Part shown: positions 25,277 through 36,938 of the stretch, in pieces
Layout: every line of letters begins with the position of its first letter
Position numbering within the stretch: position 1 is the stretch's first letter
NCBI RefSeq assembly: GCF_040939455.1
Contig: NC_134113.1
Coordinates: 18,338,501-18,402,500 of the forward strand
Direction of reading: 5' to 3'
From: Microcebus murinus
Lineage: Eukaryota > Chordata > Mammalia > Primates > Cheirogaleidae
DNA: 64,000 nucleotides
The notes under the pieces: generated by a model
The model's input: the letters and a program-made list of their open reading frames with translations, nothing else
The model's database searches: none
Told to the model about the DNA's origin: nothing
Program-made: the position numbers and the translations under genes

Positions 25277-25884
25277 GTGTTAGTTTTCTATTGCTTTATA
25301 ACAAATTACCATAGATTTGGTAACTTGAAATAACACACAATTATCATCTCACAGTTTTGTAGGTCCAATGTCTGGGCAGAATTCAACTGAATACTCTGCT
25401 CAGAGTCTCACAATGCTGAAATTAGGGTGTCATCAGTGGCTAGGTTCTTATTTGGAGCTCTTGGTCCTCTTCCAAGGCCATTCATTGGGAGAATTCAGTT
25501 CTTTTTGGTTACGAAATTGAGGTTCCTGTTGTTTTTCTGGTTATCAGTTGGGGTTTTGTCTAAGCTCCTATTGGCCATTCTCAAGTCCTAGCCATTTGAC
25601 CTTCTCTATCCTTGAAGCAAACAATAAAGAATCTCTTTTTGCATCAAATCTCTCTTCAGGGAGGTTCTAGTTCCTTTAATGGCTCACCTGATTAGGTCAG
25701 ACCTACCTGGACAAGCTGCCTTTTGATTAACTCAACAGCAATAGATCAGTAATTTAATCACGGGAATGATATCCCATCGCATCATGTTTATAGGTTCTGC
25801 CCACATTCAGGGATAGAATTGTACAGGGTATGCACATGATTGTGTGGGAAACTTGGAGATCATCTTAGAATTCTGCTTAGCATA
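25277..25884 (-). mobile_element. MaLR (MLT1-like) solo LTR, inverted
   Basis: The left end 'tgttagttttctattgct' is the complement of the MaLR 3' end, followed by 'acacacaattatcatctcac' and 'ctctgctcagagtctcacaa'. The right end 'cttagaattctgcttagcat' is the complement of its 5' end. It is the same family as the plus-strand copy at 56576-57206. No coding content. Confidence 0.82.
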
Positions 25885-26262
25885 ATATTCTATATTAACT
25901 AATAAATCTATAACTAGGTTGCCAAGAGTTGTTATCACAAGTGGGTGTTAAATCTTAACAAATGCTTTTTCTGTGTCTATCAAGATAACAAATAATTTTG
26001 CCTTTTTTATGTGTAAATTACATTGATTTCTTTTTTCAAAATTCACTTGGTTACGATGCTACTCTTCTTAAAGATAGCTAGATCCAATTTGCTAATGTTA
26101 GTTTAAACCATATAATGTTAGTTTGAACCATATAAAATTGCTGACATTTGACCATATTTGACTTTAAAAATGACAATTTGTATGTTTCAACTTAATTTTT
26201 TAATAATTTTATATATTTTTTATGAGAGATACTGATCTGTAATTTTTCTTTCTCGAAATGGT
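25885..26262 (-). mobile_element. Ancient L1 host, continued
   Basis: 'aacaaatgctttttctgtgt' and 'tgagagatactgatctgtaa' are antisense L1 ORF2. It carries a 20-bp tandem duplication at 26094-26133. Confidence 0.78.
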
Positions 26263-26794
26263 CCTATTGGATGGTAGAACTGAGGCTATTCAGGCCTCCT
26301 AAGGCATCAGGAAGTGTAGAGATTGTCCAGCATCTCTGAGAGTGTCATGGCACAATGAAGAATGCTCCAGACCACAATCTCAGGCTGAAGGAGGAGAGAC
26401 TCTTTTCCTTTCCAAGAGCTCCCATACCTCTCCAAACCTATGTATTTATTGCAGAGAAAGGCATGCAAGGTCAAACCAAAGAACATACAGATAGAATGTT
26501 TGGAAAGAACATATAGACAAAAATCTCTGGTGCCAGTAAACACATTATTCTAAAGAAATCTAGTTAGTGATATGCAACATATCCATATTTATCTTGGGAT
26601 TCCTTGTGACTCCTTAAGGCTATAAAGAAAAAGGCAGGGACCCCACATCAGTCACACTCCCATGCATTCCAAAGTCTGCTGTATGCAGCTGGCTGATAAG
26701 CATTGGTATCCCAAGTCCTGTTTGCAGGACTGCCAGATTTCCATTTTTCTCACAGTCCCTTTACCCAGGTCTTTATACCTTTTCTAATATCCTC
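26263..26794 (-). mobile_element. Probable LTR insertion in the ancient L1
   Basis: About 530 bp of non-L1 sequence separates two parts of the L1 host that should be nearly adjacent. Read on the minus strand it has an AATAAA signal (about 26453) and no reading frame of note. A start at 'tgtgagaaaaatgg' would be LTR-like, but clear TG...CA ends and matching target duplications were not found. An ERV LTR is the best guess. Confidence 0.4.
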
Positions 26795-26930
26795 TACAGG
26801 TAGTCTGTCTTTTTCTATTCTCTGGAAGAGTTTGTGCAGGATGGATATTATCCCATTCTTAAATATTTAAATTAATTCACTGGTGAAGCCATCTGGGTGT
26901 CTTGCAGGGTTAATCACTTTGAAATATATT
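26795..26930 (-). mobile_element. Ancient L1 host, last recognisable part
   Basis: 'ctctggaagagtttgtgcag' and 'tcactggtgaagccatctgg' are antisense L1 ORF2. Beyond about 26930 similarity fades. Confidence 0.78.
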
Positions 26931-27133
26931 CTCCCTTCAGATATTCTAACTGAGGAAATCTATATATACAGGTTAAGGTTTCTAGGCTGTAATCTTTTCT
27001 TAGATGAAATAATGATGATGAAATATATGTGTACATATGTCAGTTCAGTAAAGAAAAATTCAAATTTAATCAAGTATTGCTCCAAAAATACTTTCGACAA
27101 TTCCAGTATTTTGATATTGGAAATAGATGCTCT

Positions 27134-27486
27134 AGCTGGGCACAGTGGCTCACGCCTTTAATCCTAGCACTCTGGGAGGCCGAGGCGGAGTGCGAAACCA
27201 GCCTGAGCAAGAGCGAGACCTTGTCTCTACTATAAACAGAAAGAAATTAATTGGCCAACTAATATATATATAGAAAAAATTAGCCGGGCATGGTGGCACA
27301 TGCCTGTAGTCCCAGCTACTTGGGAGGCTGAGACAGGAGGATCACTCGAGCCCAGGAGTTTGAGGTTGCTGTGAGCTAGGCTGACACCAAGGCACTCACT
27401 CTAGCCTGGGCAACAAAGCGAGACTCTGTCTCAATTAAATTAAATTAAATTAAATTAAATTAAATTAAATTAAATTAAATTGAATA
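27134..27486 (+). mobile_element. Strepsirrhine-type Alu with TTAAA tail
   Basis: Complete dimeric Alu from 'agctgggcacagtggctcac' to 'gcgagactctgtctc', with the linker 'aattggccaactaatatata' and the right-arm block 'gctaggctgacaccaaggca'. A 14-bp target duplication 'gaaatagatgctct' lies at 27120-27133 and 27487-27500. Its A-tail has become a TTAAA array (27433-27482). Confidence 0.97.
27433..27482. repeat. (TTAAA)n microsatellite grown from an Alu tail
   Basis: About ten units of the 5-bp motif TTAAA directly follow the Alu body and precede its 3' target duplication. Confidence 0.96.
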
Positions 27487-27599
27487 GAAATAGATGCTCT
27501 GTTATTAGTGATTCCTAAGTGAATTTGTTCAGAAGAAACAAAAACTGTGGGTCATTTTGACTCCATCCTTTATCCTGGTTTCTTTGATTCATAGTAGGC

Positions 27600-27745
27600 A
27601 TGATTTGGGCTATCTTTCAGTAGATGTATGTACTTGGATAAGTGATTCTGCTTCAGTTTCCTCACCTGATAAAAAGAGAATAATAGCATTGTCTATGTCA
27701 CAGAATTTTGGCTATCTCATAATAAGCAGTCAATAAAAGCTAACT
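27600..27745 (+). mobile_element. MIR SINE fragment
   Basis: 'gcttcagtttcctcacctga', 'aaagagaataatagcattg' and 'aataagcagtcaataaaagc' fit the MIR 3' half. Confidence 0.7.
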
Positions 27746-27894
27746 TTAAAATTGCTTTGTCCAGCCATTTTGTTTTAGAAGCACTTTGATTTTCCAGAGT
27801 ATGTATTCTTTGCAGAAGTATCAAATTTGCAGGGATGTTTCTGAAGTCATATAGGAGATGACACTTTCTTGCACTTAGCAGTTCTGCTTTTGCC

Positions 27895-28000
27895 TATTTG
27901 ACATGAAATTCTTGAAGGTGGGGATGTTACTTGATATTTATATCTCCAGGGCCTGACATAGACCAGGTACTCAATAATTTCTACTAAATTTTCAAATGAA
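27895..28000 (+). mobile_element. L2 LINE 3' tail
   Basis: 'attcttgaaggtggggatgt', 'atatctccagggcctgacat' and 'ccaggtactcaataatttct' match the L2 3' terminus. Confidence 0.75.
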
Positions 28001-28993
28001 AAATAAATAAATCCCAAATTATCAGCATATAAGCACAGAGCTTTATTAATTTATTAATTTAATGACACTATCTTAAATTTTAAAAGCATATATATTCCTG
28101 AAAACTTTGGTTTAACAATTCATCCCTCAAGATATACTTACATAAATGTCTTATCTTTGAGCTAATTTGACATTTTTATTGTAATATAGCACAAAAATAA
28201 GCCATTCTGTAACAAAGGATACTTTACAAAAGAAGTGAGCAATATTTTATTGATATATGTATGAGAGACAAAATACCCAGATTTACTAATTTCAACCTTA
28301 AAAAAAATAAAGGAACAGTGTGAATAAAAAATGAAGTCCTAATTTCATGACCAGATTAGGTCTTGGACATTTTTAAAAGGCAGAGGGACATGCTTATATT
28401 TCTTTATACTAAAACATTTTTCATTGTTGATTTGAAATTTAAATTTAACTGTGTATCCTGTATTTTTATTTGTTAAACTGGCAACCCTAAATATGTAATT
28501 TTTAATGGTGGAATTTCTTGAGACAACCCATATCAATGTTCTATGGGGGCACAGTTTAAGAATCCTTACTTTCAGAATGGAAATTTCAGTTGTGCTACTT
28601 ACAGAAAACTAATTTTAAGCAAAGGTATTCTTTTGAAAGTGAATAAAAGGAGAATGCAATTTAAGCCCAATCTTTGAAAATTGTTTTTCTTCAGTTGGAC
28701 CCCAAAATGGATTTTTGAAGACAAACATGAGGCTGGCAAGTAGTTAGGTATTTGGGTTAGCTGACCCACTACAAAGGATACTTGACTTTCAGGATCAGTA
28801 AGAACAGAGGATTGTGGGACAACTAGTTCAACTCCACAGCTTTGCAGTCTTAATATAAATTTGTATCAAGAAATTCTATGATATACAAATTCCTTCTTAA
28901 TTTGAACAATAATTTTCTGGATTCACAAACACCTCAGGGGACTTGTTCCAGAGTTCTCTAGCCCTGATTTTAATAAGTGCAAGATCAAGCATG
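28001..28993. other. Unique AT-rich DNA, no gene seen
   Basis: No recognisable gene or repeat family. Long A/T-rich runs throughout. Confidence 0.45.
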
Positions 28994-29182
28994 ATTTTTT
29001 TTTTATTTCAGCCTATTATGGGGGTACAAATGTTAAGGTTACATATATTGCCCTTGCCTCCCCTCCCCTCTCGAGTCAGAGCTTCAAGCGTGTCCATCCC
29101 CCAGGTGGTGCACATCACACTCATTATGTATGTATATACCCATCCTGTCCTCCCCCCTCCCACCTGGCTGACACCTGATAAA
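28994..29182 (-). mobile_element. Short young L1 3' fragment, inverted
   Basis: T-run then 'tattatgggggtacaaatgt', 'agagcttcaagcgtgtccat' and 'ccctcccacctggctgacac': the young L1 3' UTR, heavily 5'-truncated. The 116-codon frame at 28943-29293 reads through it and is not a gene. Confidence 0.88.
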
Positions 29183-29188
29183 TGTTTT

Positions 29189-29290
29189 GTTTTTTTTTTT
29201 TTTTTACATTTTGGTTACATTTTATATCTTTGCCTCTCCCTAGCAAGGGTTAGAGGTATGTCCTTCTCCTCCACAATGCTGATTTTTTTT
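29189..29290 (-). mobile_element. Second short L1-like tail
   Basis: Another T-run (about 16 T) followed by 'ttttggttacattttatatc' and 'ctcctccacaatgctgat', which loosely resembles the same L1 3' UTR. Possibly a second insertion into or beside the first. Weak. Confidence 0.4.
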
Positions 29291-30299
29291 TAATAACATT
29301 TAACCAATCTATGTTTAGTTTCCCACATCGAAAGTGAAACTATTGTCTACTCCCACATACGCTGTGGAGACAATTAAAGAAATACTGAGATAAATATGAA
29401 ACTAATGCCGATTGATTTCTCAGTTATTCCAAGATACCTTATTTTATAAAAATGAGCACTACTGTTTATATCTTTTAGCAAATACCATTATCTAGGATGA
29501 ACCTCATTTAGCATCTGCTCACTCCATGGTCCATAGACTCAGGGAACAATATATAGGGCTAAAGGAAGAAATGAACTAGACTTCCATGATGTTAATCTAA
29601 TAATCAAAAAAAGAAGCCACCCTCTTTATTAACACTTCTCAAAAATGCTCTAATATTTCAAACAGCAATGGTAAATTATGAAGTAATTTGGAAAACAAAA
29701 GCATTGAACTATAAATAAAATGGGATTTGCTGAGAATTTCCAACTAGGTGTTTCTGTTAGTATACTATGGGCCAAACTAGACCATAACAATCCAAGGATA
29801 TAAATTAGGCCTTTTAAAATGTATTGGAACTACGGGGAATGGATTGGATTAAAGGAAAACATACTTTGGCCTGAGACTGGTAACACTGCAGTCAGATTCA
29901 AGTTACTCTTGGTAGAATCATAGAATGATAAATACAGTATTATTTATTAAGCTTTATTAATTAGCAAGGTCCTATTTTAGGTCCTTTACTTGTAAGGACC
30001 TAAAATAATTGGACTTCTAGCAGACCCATACACAGATAAACCTGACCATGCTGCTGATATACCATAGTGAGGATCCAATTCCAGAGGTCTACATTGTTTG
30101 CTGTTATTAAATGAAGTAAATTCATTTTTCCATCTACATTATTGTCACTCATCAATAATACATAAAAAGGATATCTGTGCTTGTCCTTTTAAAATGCAAT
30201 GGTTCTCTTCTATATGACTAATTCAAAAGGAAGGGGAAACACCAACATTTATTTCTCCCATAGGTCCCCATGAACTTTATCCTGTGATTTGTACTTTAA
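29291..30299. other. Unique AT-rich DNA
   Basis: No gene and no repeat named. Holds the 14-bp-arm palindrome at 29973-30007. Confidence 0.45.
29973..30007. repeat. Perfect 14-bp inverted repeat, 7-nt loop
   Basis: Left arm 'tattttaggtcctt' (29973-29986) and right arm 'aaggacctaaaata' (29994-30007) are exact reverse complements. Confidence 0.95.
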
Positions 30300-30690
30300 G
30301 AAACGTTAAACCACAAAGTTGGTCAGTCTATTTAGGCTACCAGTCCATGAGCCTGGAGGTAAACAGACTTTCTCTGCAAAATTTTCCCCGCTTTTGCTGA
30401 GCATTTTGCTCTCTCTTGTAATGGCTGAACAAGGTTTTTCAAAATCAAGATGGAAAAGCAAATCTAAACACAATGACATGCACCGTACCAACATTCCAAG
30501 AGAACACCAGCTTCGCACAGTTGTAGCTTTACAGAGCACACTGGGTGTAGTAGTTACTGTTGTGCACCGCAGAAAGGAGAGGGAACCAGCGGCAAAATCC
30601 AGTGGGTCACATTCAATTCTGAGACACAAAGATAACTGGCAGGAAAAAGAGAGAGAAGGAGAGAGAGAGAGAGAAAAATAACCTCTGCAT
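30300..30690. other. Unique block with a 120-codon open frame
   Basis: The plus-strand frame 30319-30681 and the minus-strand frame 30306-30698 both stay open here. Neither gives a recognisable protein; the plus-strand one is Arg/Lys/Glu-rich and ends in the GA repeat. No clear promoter, splice sites or start context. Could be a conserved non-coding element or chance. Confidence 0.25.
30648..30674. repeat. (GA)n purine tract
   Basis: Short GAGA repeat with AAGGA interruptions. Confidence 0.85.
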
Positions 30691-31499
30691 TGCCCCAAGT
30701 TATATCCATGGATTTCTTTATAGAAAATGGTTCATTCACTGCAAAGGCCCAAACTTTAATTTGACATAATACTAGTTCTTCATTTTACAAAGTGCCTTTT
30801 ATTTTTTTGACCTGAAAGTTCTTATTAGGCAACCAAATTAGAAAATAATTGTTTAGAAAAATGAAAACTAGAAGCTTAGGTAAAGGAAAAAGAAGTAATT
30901 CTTTGTTTGTTTGTTTTCCTCCTTTAAGACTTACTTTTGACCATAGGACAGAGAAGCACATCAATGCATGCTTTTCTGCATCCATTATGGACCTCCTTGT
31001 TTGCAGAAACTACTACAAAGTCTTAATTTAAATAAAATGTGCACAAAGTTCATCCTGAGATGCTCTAAGTGAACATCCTGAGGGGCTCCCTTAAGTAGGC
31101 TCCATGAGCCAAACTTACCCTTCTAGAAATGAGGCCCTGGACCATTTTGCTTGCTAAGTTATCTATTGTGCTCACAGTTAGGCCATGCCCGAATGGCATA
31201 TAGGCTGAAACATTCTGGGTACCTCAGTGGACTTTCTGTTAATTTGACAAAATGTAGACATTTTCTCTTCTACCCGTGGCCAAATGAAGTTCAGCATTTC
31301 CTTCTATCCCATGGTTTACACAAACCATAATTGGTAGATAATATTTGGAAAAATTGCCTAAGCCTTGTAATGTGAACAAATACATAAGGAAAAACGTTTT
31401 CTGTCTCATAAACACATAAGATGTAAAAAGCACAATTTATACAAAACACACTTCTGAAATATTATCTGTGTCCTTGGTCTTGCCTCTGCATGCTCATTT
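30691..31499. other. Unique DNA, no gene seen
   Basis: No repeat or gene recognised. Two small frames on opposite strands at 30785-31031 overlap and match nothing. Confidence 0.45.
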
Positions 31500-31666
31500 A
31501 TGTTATTCTATATTTTCTTAAAGTGGAAACACCTTATAAATAGTTTTTATTATGCTTTAATTACATAACAATAAAAAGTCAAATAGAAAATAGAAACTAC
31601 TCATAATCTCACCACTAGATTACTAGCAGCATTTTGGTGTATAACTTCCCAGATTTTTCCTCTCTC

Positions 31667-31739
<73 letters not shown>

Positions 31740-32330
31740 ACATATATATATTTGTATATATTAATCCACACAAACTGTATTTGCCTTTTTATTTAAATCA
31801 AAAGAACACCATACTTCATATAGTCCTTTGGAGTCTGTTTTTTTGGTGTTGATGTTCAACAACATATCCTAAATATCTTAAATGTTAACAAACTTAATTC
31901 TATAACATCTTTAAATTACTGCAAATTATTTTATTATATGGCTGTACTGTAGTTGAATCAACCAATTAATTTTTGTTGAATATTTTTGAGGTTTTTAATT
32001 TTTCACAATTATGTACAATGTTGTAATAAACATTTTTATAATAATATTTTTGTGTTTACATTAATTTTTCCTTTAAGATAAATTCCTAGAATGGATTTAA
32101 TAGGTCAATGGTCATAAACATTTTTGAGGCTTTTGATGCATAATGTGAAATTGCCTGTTACATGGGCTGCATCAATTTAATCTCCTACCAATAATGTATG
32201 AGAGAGGGTGTTTACTGTGCTTCCATCATTGCTGGTTATTATTCTATTTTATGTTCATCCATTTCATAGACAAAAATATAATAATTTTAGTTCGTCTTTT
32301 TCAAAGCAATAGAGGTGCTCCTGGACTATC
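31500..32330 (-). mobile_element. Ancient L1 (L1M/ME type) 3' end, inverted
   Basis: 'aataaaaagtcaaatagaaa', 'cataatctcaccactagatt', 'ttgttgaatatttttgaggt' and 'taatctcctaccaataatgt' follow the antisense 3' end of old L1M elements. A TG/TA microsatellite sits inside it. Confidence 0.7.
31667..31760. repeat. Compound (TG)n(TA)n(TG)n microsatellite
   Basis: TG run, then about 34 bp of pure TA, then TG and a further TA patch. The 72-codon Tyr-Ile frame over it is an artefact. Confidence 0.96.
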
Positions 32331-33634
32331 ACATCTCTGCCATTGTCCATTAGCATCTCTGCCTTTTCTCACAAGGGCTCTTGGAGATTGAAAAAGATCC
32401 TTAACTTGCTGAACTGGAACTAAAAAAAGTCAGAACGTTAAGAATTACCTTTGTGGCATAAGAATAAGAAATTTTTATATGTGGGAAAAGACAAAAACCA
32501 TGATTAGAAATAACAGAGTTTAATTCTAAGTTTTGGGGAATGTTTGGAAAAAAGTAGTATTAAAGTTTTTTTGTTTTTGATTTGTTGGTTGTCTAATATC
32601 TAATACTATAATAACTCTCATAGCATCCCGAATGCTTTTCTGGATAACCCCCCATTGTGTGTAGTCGTATGAAAAGACAGTGCCCACTGAAGAGAACACA
32701 GCCCCAGTGCAGCCCCAATGCTACCCCAATGCCTCCTGGGATAGATCACGTGGCTAGGCCTGGGCCAATCAGATACAGCTCTTCTGAGATTGTGACTCAT
32801 GAGGGAAAGACACAATGATACGGAAGTGATTGCCAATCATGCATCTTAAGCAGCAGTAATGTGATCATCACAGTTTAGCCTTACAGAGTTTTCATGGTTT
32901 CTGCTCATTATAAGTCTAGTCTTTCTAAGCAATCTCTATTACCTTCCCCCAAATTCCTTTCTGCTTAAGTTGCCCAAGTCTGTTTCCCACACTCAAGAAT
33001 TCCAACTACACACAAATGGATAATATGATTTTTTAAAATTTTTTATTTTTTTACCAATTTGGCTAAGTAATCTTTCCTTCAACCCTCAACATTATGTTAC
33101 CCCTACAAATCTTCTTTTTTAACACCATGAGAGGCTCAACCCTCAAATATAATAAATCCATTTTGGAAGAGTTTTCTGATTGCCTTGCCGTGATGAAAAC
33201 TGACAGCTCAATGCCTAGCCCATTGCAAAATCAGAAAACTGCACTCTCTGCCTCTCTGTTATCTTGTTTTTCATTAAGGGACTTACCTTATACATCTAAA
33301 ATATGACTTAAGGATGGAAAAATACCATGGGACTTTCCTCCATCTCGCTAAGGTGACTGCAAATAGCCACAAAACTCTGGAGAGATAAAGGCTTTGTATT
33401 CAGAGCCAAGATTGCTTACAAATGCACTCTTTTACCTTAATCCTCCTCTTCTCTTTTTCTTTTTCTTCTTTCTCTGACTTCTTTTTTTCTGTTAACAGAA
33501 TGAAGCCAAAGTAACTTACTATAAAGCATTCTAAGCCAAGTTCCAAAAATACGTGTCCAAAGCTTTTTAGCCAGGAACTCCCCAATAAATATGTATCTCC
33601 CAAGTTTATATTTTCCTTCTGGCCTGGAAGATAA
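32331..33634. other. Unassigned DNA, one repeat-like patch
   Basis: 32640-32860 has a more balanced composition with 'tgggccaatcagatacagct', a pattern I associate with old dispersed repeats but cannot name. 33440-33495 is a pyrimidine tract. No gene recognised. Confidence 0.4.
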
Positions 33635-33925
33635 TAATAATGACGAACACAGTAGTAATTAAGTTATCAAGCAGTTCTTAAGCACTTAATCTCTGTGATG
33701 CATTGTGGTATATGGTGTATTTGAATTATCTTATTTGATCCTCATCATGATCATGTGATAATAATAATGATGATGATGATTAATGGCAGTAGTAGTATAC
33801 TACTATAATCCTCATTTGCAGATGGGGAAACCTTGAGACTAGAGATATAAAAATTTAGCTCAACATACACAACCAGTAAATGATGGAGTTGAGATTCATC
33901 CTCAGGCAGTCTGACTCTTAACTAG
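33635..33925 (-). mobile_element. MIR SINE, inverted, with internal GAT/ATA expansion
   Basis: Antisense MIR: 'cagttcttaagcacttaatc', 'ttatttgatcctcatcatga', 'tcctcatttgcagatgggga' and 'agttgagattcatcctcagg'. An ATA/GAT triplet run at about 33756-33782 has grown inside it. Confidence 0.8.
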
Positions 33926-35480
33926 CGTTTGGTTTGCTTGTGTTTCACAGATTGCAATGACGTAAAATGTTCTCCAGACATTTCTGTGATTTCCTTAGAT
34001 GGATTTTTCAAAGTCCTTTTCTTCTATTAGAGAAAGACTTTGGAGGTACTCATGAATGAATTTTCATTTCTCATATGAATGGAGTGAGGTTTTGAAAGTC
34101 GACACTGAATCTGCACAATCTGGGAACAGCAGGGGTGAGGGGCAAGTTTCTGCCACTCATCATAGAGCAATTTTCTCAGGTTCCTGGGTCTGACTGGTTT
34201 CTACCTGGCTTTCTGGTATCTCACTAACTCCTCAGGACTGGGATGTGACCTAAGCAAGGAAGGATAAAGGCCAGGCATGCTACCAAAAGTAAACCACCAG
34301 TCACAGGGCCTGGCATCCTCCACCTTATTTTGCTTTTATAAAATTGTATTTACTTCTACCCAATAATTTTACAATTCTAGATTCCAAACCAGCCATTTGG
34401 TGAGCATTGAACTCCCCATGTCTTTCATGGGTCAGGGTGTTGCAAATGCTGTTATTGGCTTGTAAAAGAGGACACCCCACAGTGTCCACCATTCCGCACT
34501 TGCTTGTTCAAAGGCAGAAAGTTGCTCAAATACTTTCACATTTTTTTCCTCTCTTTTTTATTCCCTGGGGTGAAAACTTGCAGACAATAACCTTTTCGCC
34601 TGTCACATTCCAGCATAAAATGTGCTTCTCATAGACAGATAGTTTTGAACCAACCCCAGCCTCTAACCTTGGCCCCTTTTGTGTGAATATGTTCTGAGCT
34701 GTGTGGCTTCCCCACAAAGCAGTTGTATAGATTAAATAGAATTGCATATGTTTTCATTTGAATTCAATGCCTCATGCTTGACTTGAATACACTGGGTGGA
34801 CTTTGTTAAAATATATATTTATATTTTTACTATTAGTGGTTGCTGAAAAAGGTAGTTTGCTACCCATGTTGAGTTAGGTATAACATGTGCTGAGCATGGA
34901 GACACAGGCAGACAAATGCATCTGGTGGTGTTATTAGGTCTACTTGCACATGGACTGCTATTCCCTGCATTTCCGTTCCCTTCCTGATTTCTCCCACGGA
35001 TGAATCAAAACTGTCATTTTAGAGCTTAGTTTAAAGAGATAAGGTAAAATGGAGCATTTAGAAATAAAACTTCTCCTTCTTTCTTTCTTCCTCTGATACA
35101 CATGAATCTTAAAATTGAGTCCAGTCTCTCAGTGAAAAATAAGTCTACCAAGTGTAGTTACTTAGACCCATGGAAGGCTTGGAAGAAAAATAAACCAGAT
35201 ACAACTTCCCTGGACTGGGGTAAAATTTGCCAAAAGCATTCCAAATTAGTGCACTGAAATACCTGAGGTATTTAAAATGAGGTTTTAAACTGTTTTTTGC
35301 TCTCTTTTTTAAAATGTTTATTTGTTGGAAGAAAAAATTGTCAGCTTTGAGGAGGAATTAAGAATTTGTATTGTTCATCTCAGAGAGAGCCCATGTATGA
35401 GAAAGTAACAGTAAAATCTACTTTGGGCAAATTTTGTGCCAAATTATGACTTTTACTAATCTCATTAATTTTAGTTTACT
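33926..35480. other. Unique DNA, no gene seen
   Basis: Single-copy-looking, ordinary composition. Small opposed frames at 34407-34747 overlap and are not convincing. No repeat recognised. Confidence 0.45.
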
Positions 35481-35493
35481 AAAAACAACAATA

Positions 35494-35849
<356 letters not shown>

Positions 35850-35856
35850 AACAATA

Positions 35857-36109
35857 AAATAACATCAATGAAATAATAACAGCAGCAAAACTAATCACTC
35901 CAACTTGATAATCACATTCCTTTCACTGCCACTATGTGATAATCACATTTCTTTCATTGTTTTATAGCTACTTTGAGCTATATATTTGGAAACAATGTCA
36001 TATGGAAGGAAAATGGAAATTAAATGGGCAGTTAATTAGACATTTTTAAATATCTAATATATTTTTTATTTCAGTGTTCATTCTATTTTAATTTTTTGAG
36101 TCATAATGC
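35857..36109. other. AT-rich DNA with a small repeated motif
   Basis: 'tgataatcacattcctttca' recurs 28 bp later as 'tgataatcacatttctttca'. No gene. Confidence 0.5.
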
Positions 36110-36390
36110 TTGCTTATCTTTTCTCAACATTTTATTATGGAAATTTTCCAAATACAGATAAGATGAAAAAATTGTGTAGTACATACCATGTGCTCACCAC
36201 TTAGATTCTATACTTAACATTTATCTATATTTTTTTTTACTGTGAATCTATCCTTTTACTCATCTATCAATCCATTTTGCTTTTTAGTGCATTTCAAAGT
36301 CAGTTGCTGATAGCAGTGGACTTACCCCTAAATGCTTCAGCCTACACCTCATTAAATAGAATTCAATATTTGTTTGCCAACTTGTTAGTT
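36110..36390 (-). mobile_element. Ancient L1M 3' UTR, inverted
   Basis: 'aacattttattatggaaatt', 'ccatgtgctcaccacttaga', 'gcatttcaaagtcagttgct' and 'cttcagcctacacctcatta' are the antisense 3' end of an old L1M subfamily. Confidence 0.75.
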
Positions 36391-36899
36391 TTTAACACTC
36401 TCTATTATTGCCCTATATCTGGGGCTCTCTACTGACATTATGATTTTCCCAGATTTTCTCATCTTCCTTTCACTATCTCTTCTCATATTCCAACTGTCCC
36501 CATCTTTTTATTTCTGTAACTCTGCGTTACCTCCAATTTCATTTCTCTCCTTTAGAAATGGTTATTTCTCAGGTCGAATGCTATAGGTCACTCCTAAAAA
36601 CTGACTGGTGCTTAGCTAAGATTACAAAGTTTACAGGTGGCTAAATCAGAGAATTTAAGAGTCTGCTAGGCAAATGTGAGGCCTAGGCTTTGTTGAAATA
36701 GTCAAAGTAGACCCTGACTCTTCTCACCCCATGCTGAAGGTATTTGCTTGGAAGATGGTGAAGGCAAAGTGCCTTTCCCAGGTCTGCAAGATTTGAAATT
36801 TAAGTACAGACTTGTAAATAGCTTTCGAATCCAGTAGCAATTTTTCAGCAATTTTGCTCACGCATCACGGATGTGTGCACATCTGTGTGCGACGCATAC
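36391..36899. other. Unique DNA, no gene seen
   Basis: Possibly the continuation of the L1M tail for a short way, then single-copy-looking sequence. Confidence 0.4.
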
Positions 36900-36938
36900 A
36901 TTGTGTGTTGTTTGTGTGTGTGTGTGTGTGTGTGTGTC
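36900..36938. repeat. (TG)n microsatellite
   Basis: TG dinucleotide run of about 25-37 bp with one TT interruption. Confidence 0.93.

Noticed and set aside
31634..31852. Tyr-Ile-rich 72-codon frame
   Set aside because: Translation of the TA/TG microsatellite.
32640..32860. Possible promoter because of the inverted CCAAT-type word
   Set aside because: No TATA, CpG island or exon follows. The block looks like an old dispersed repeat.
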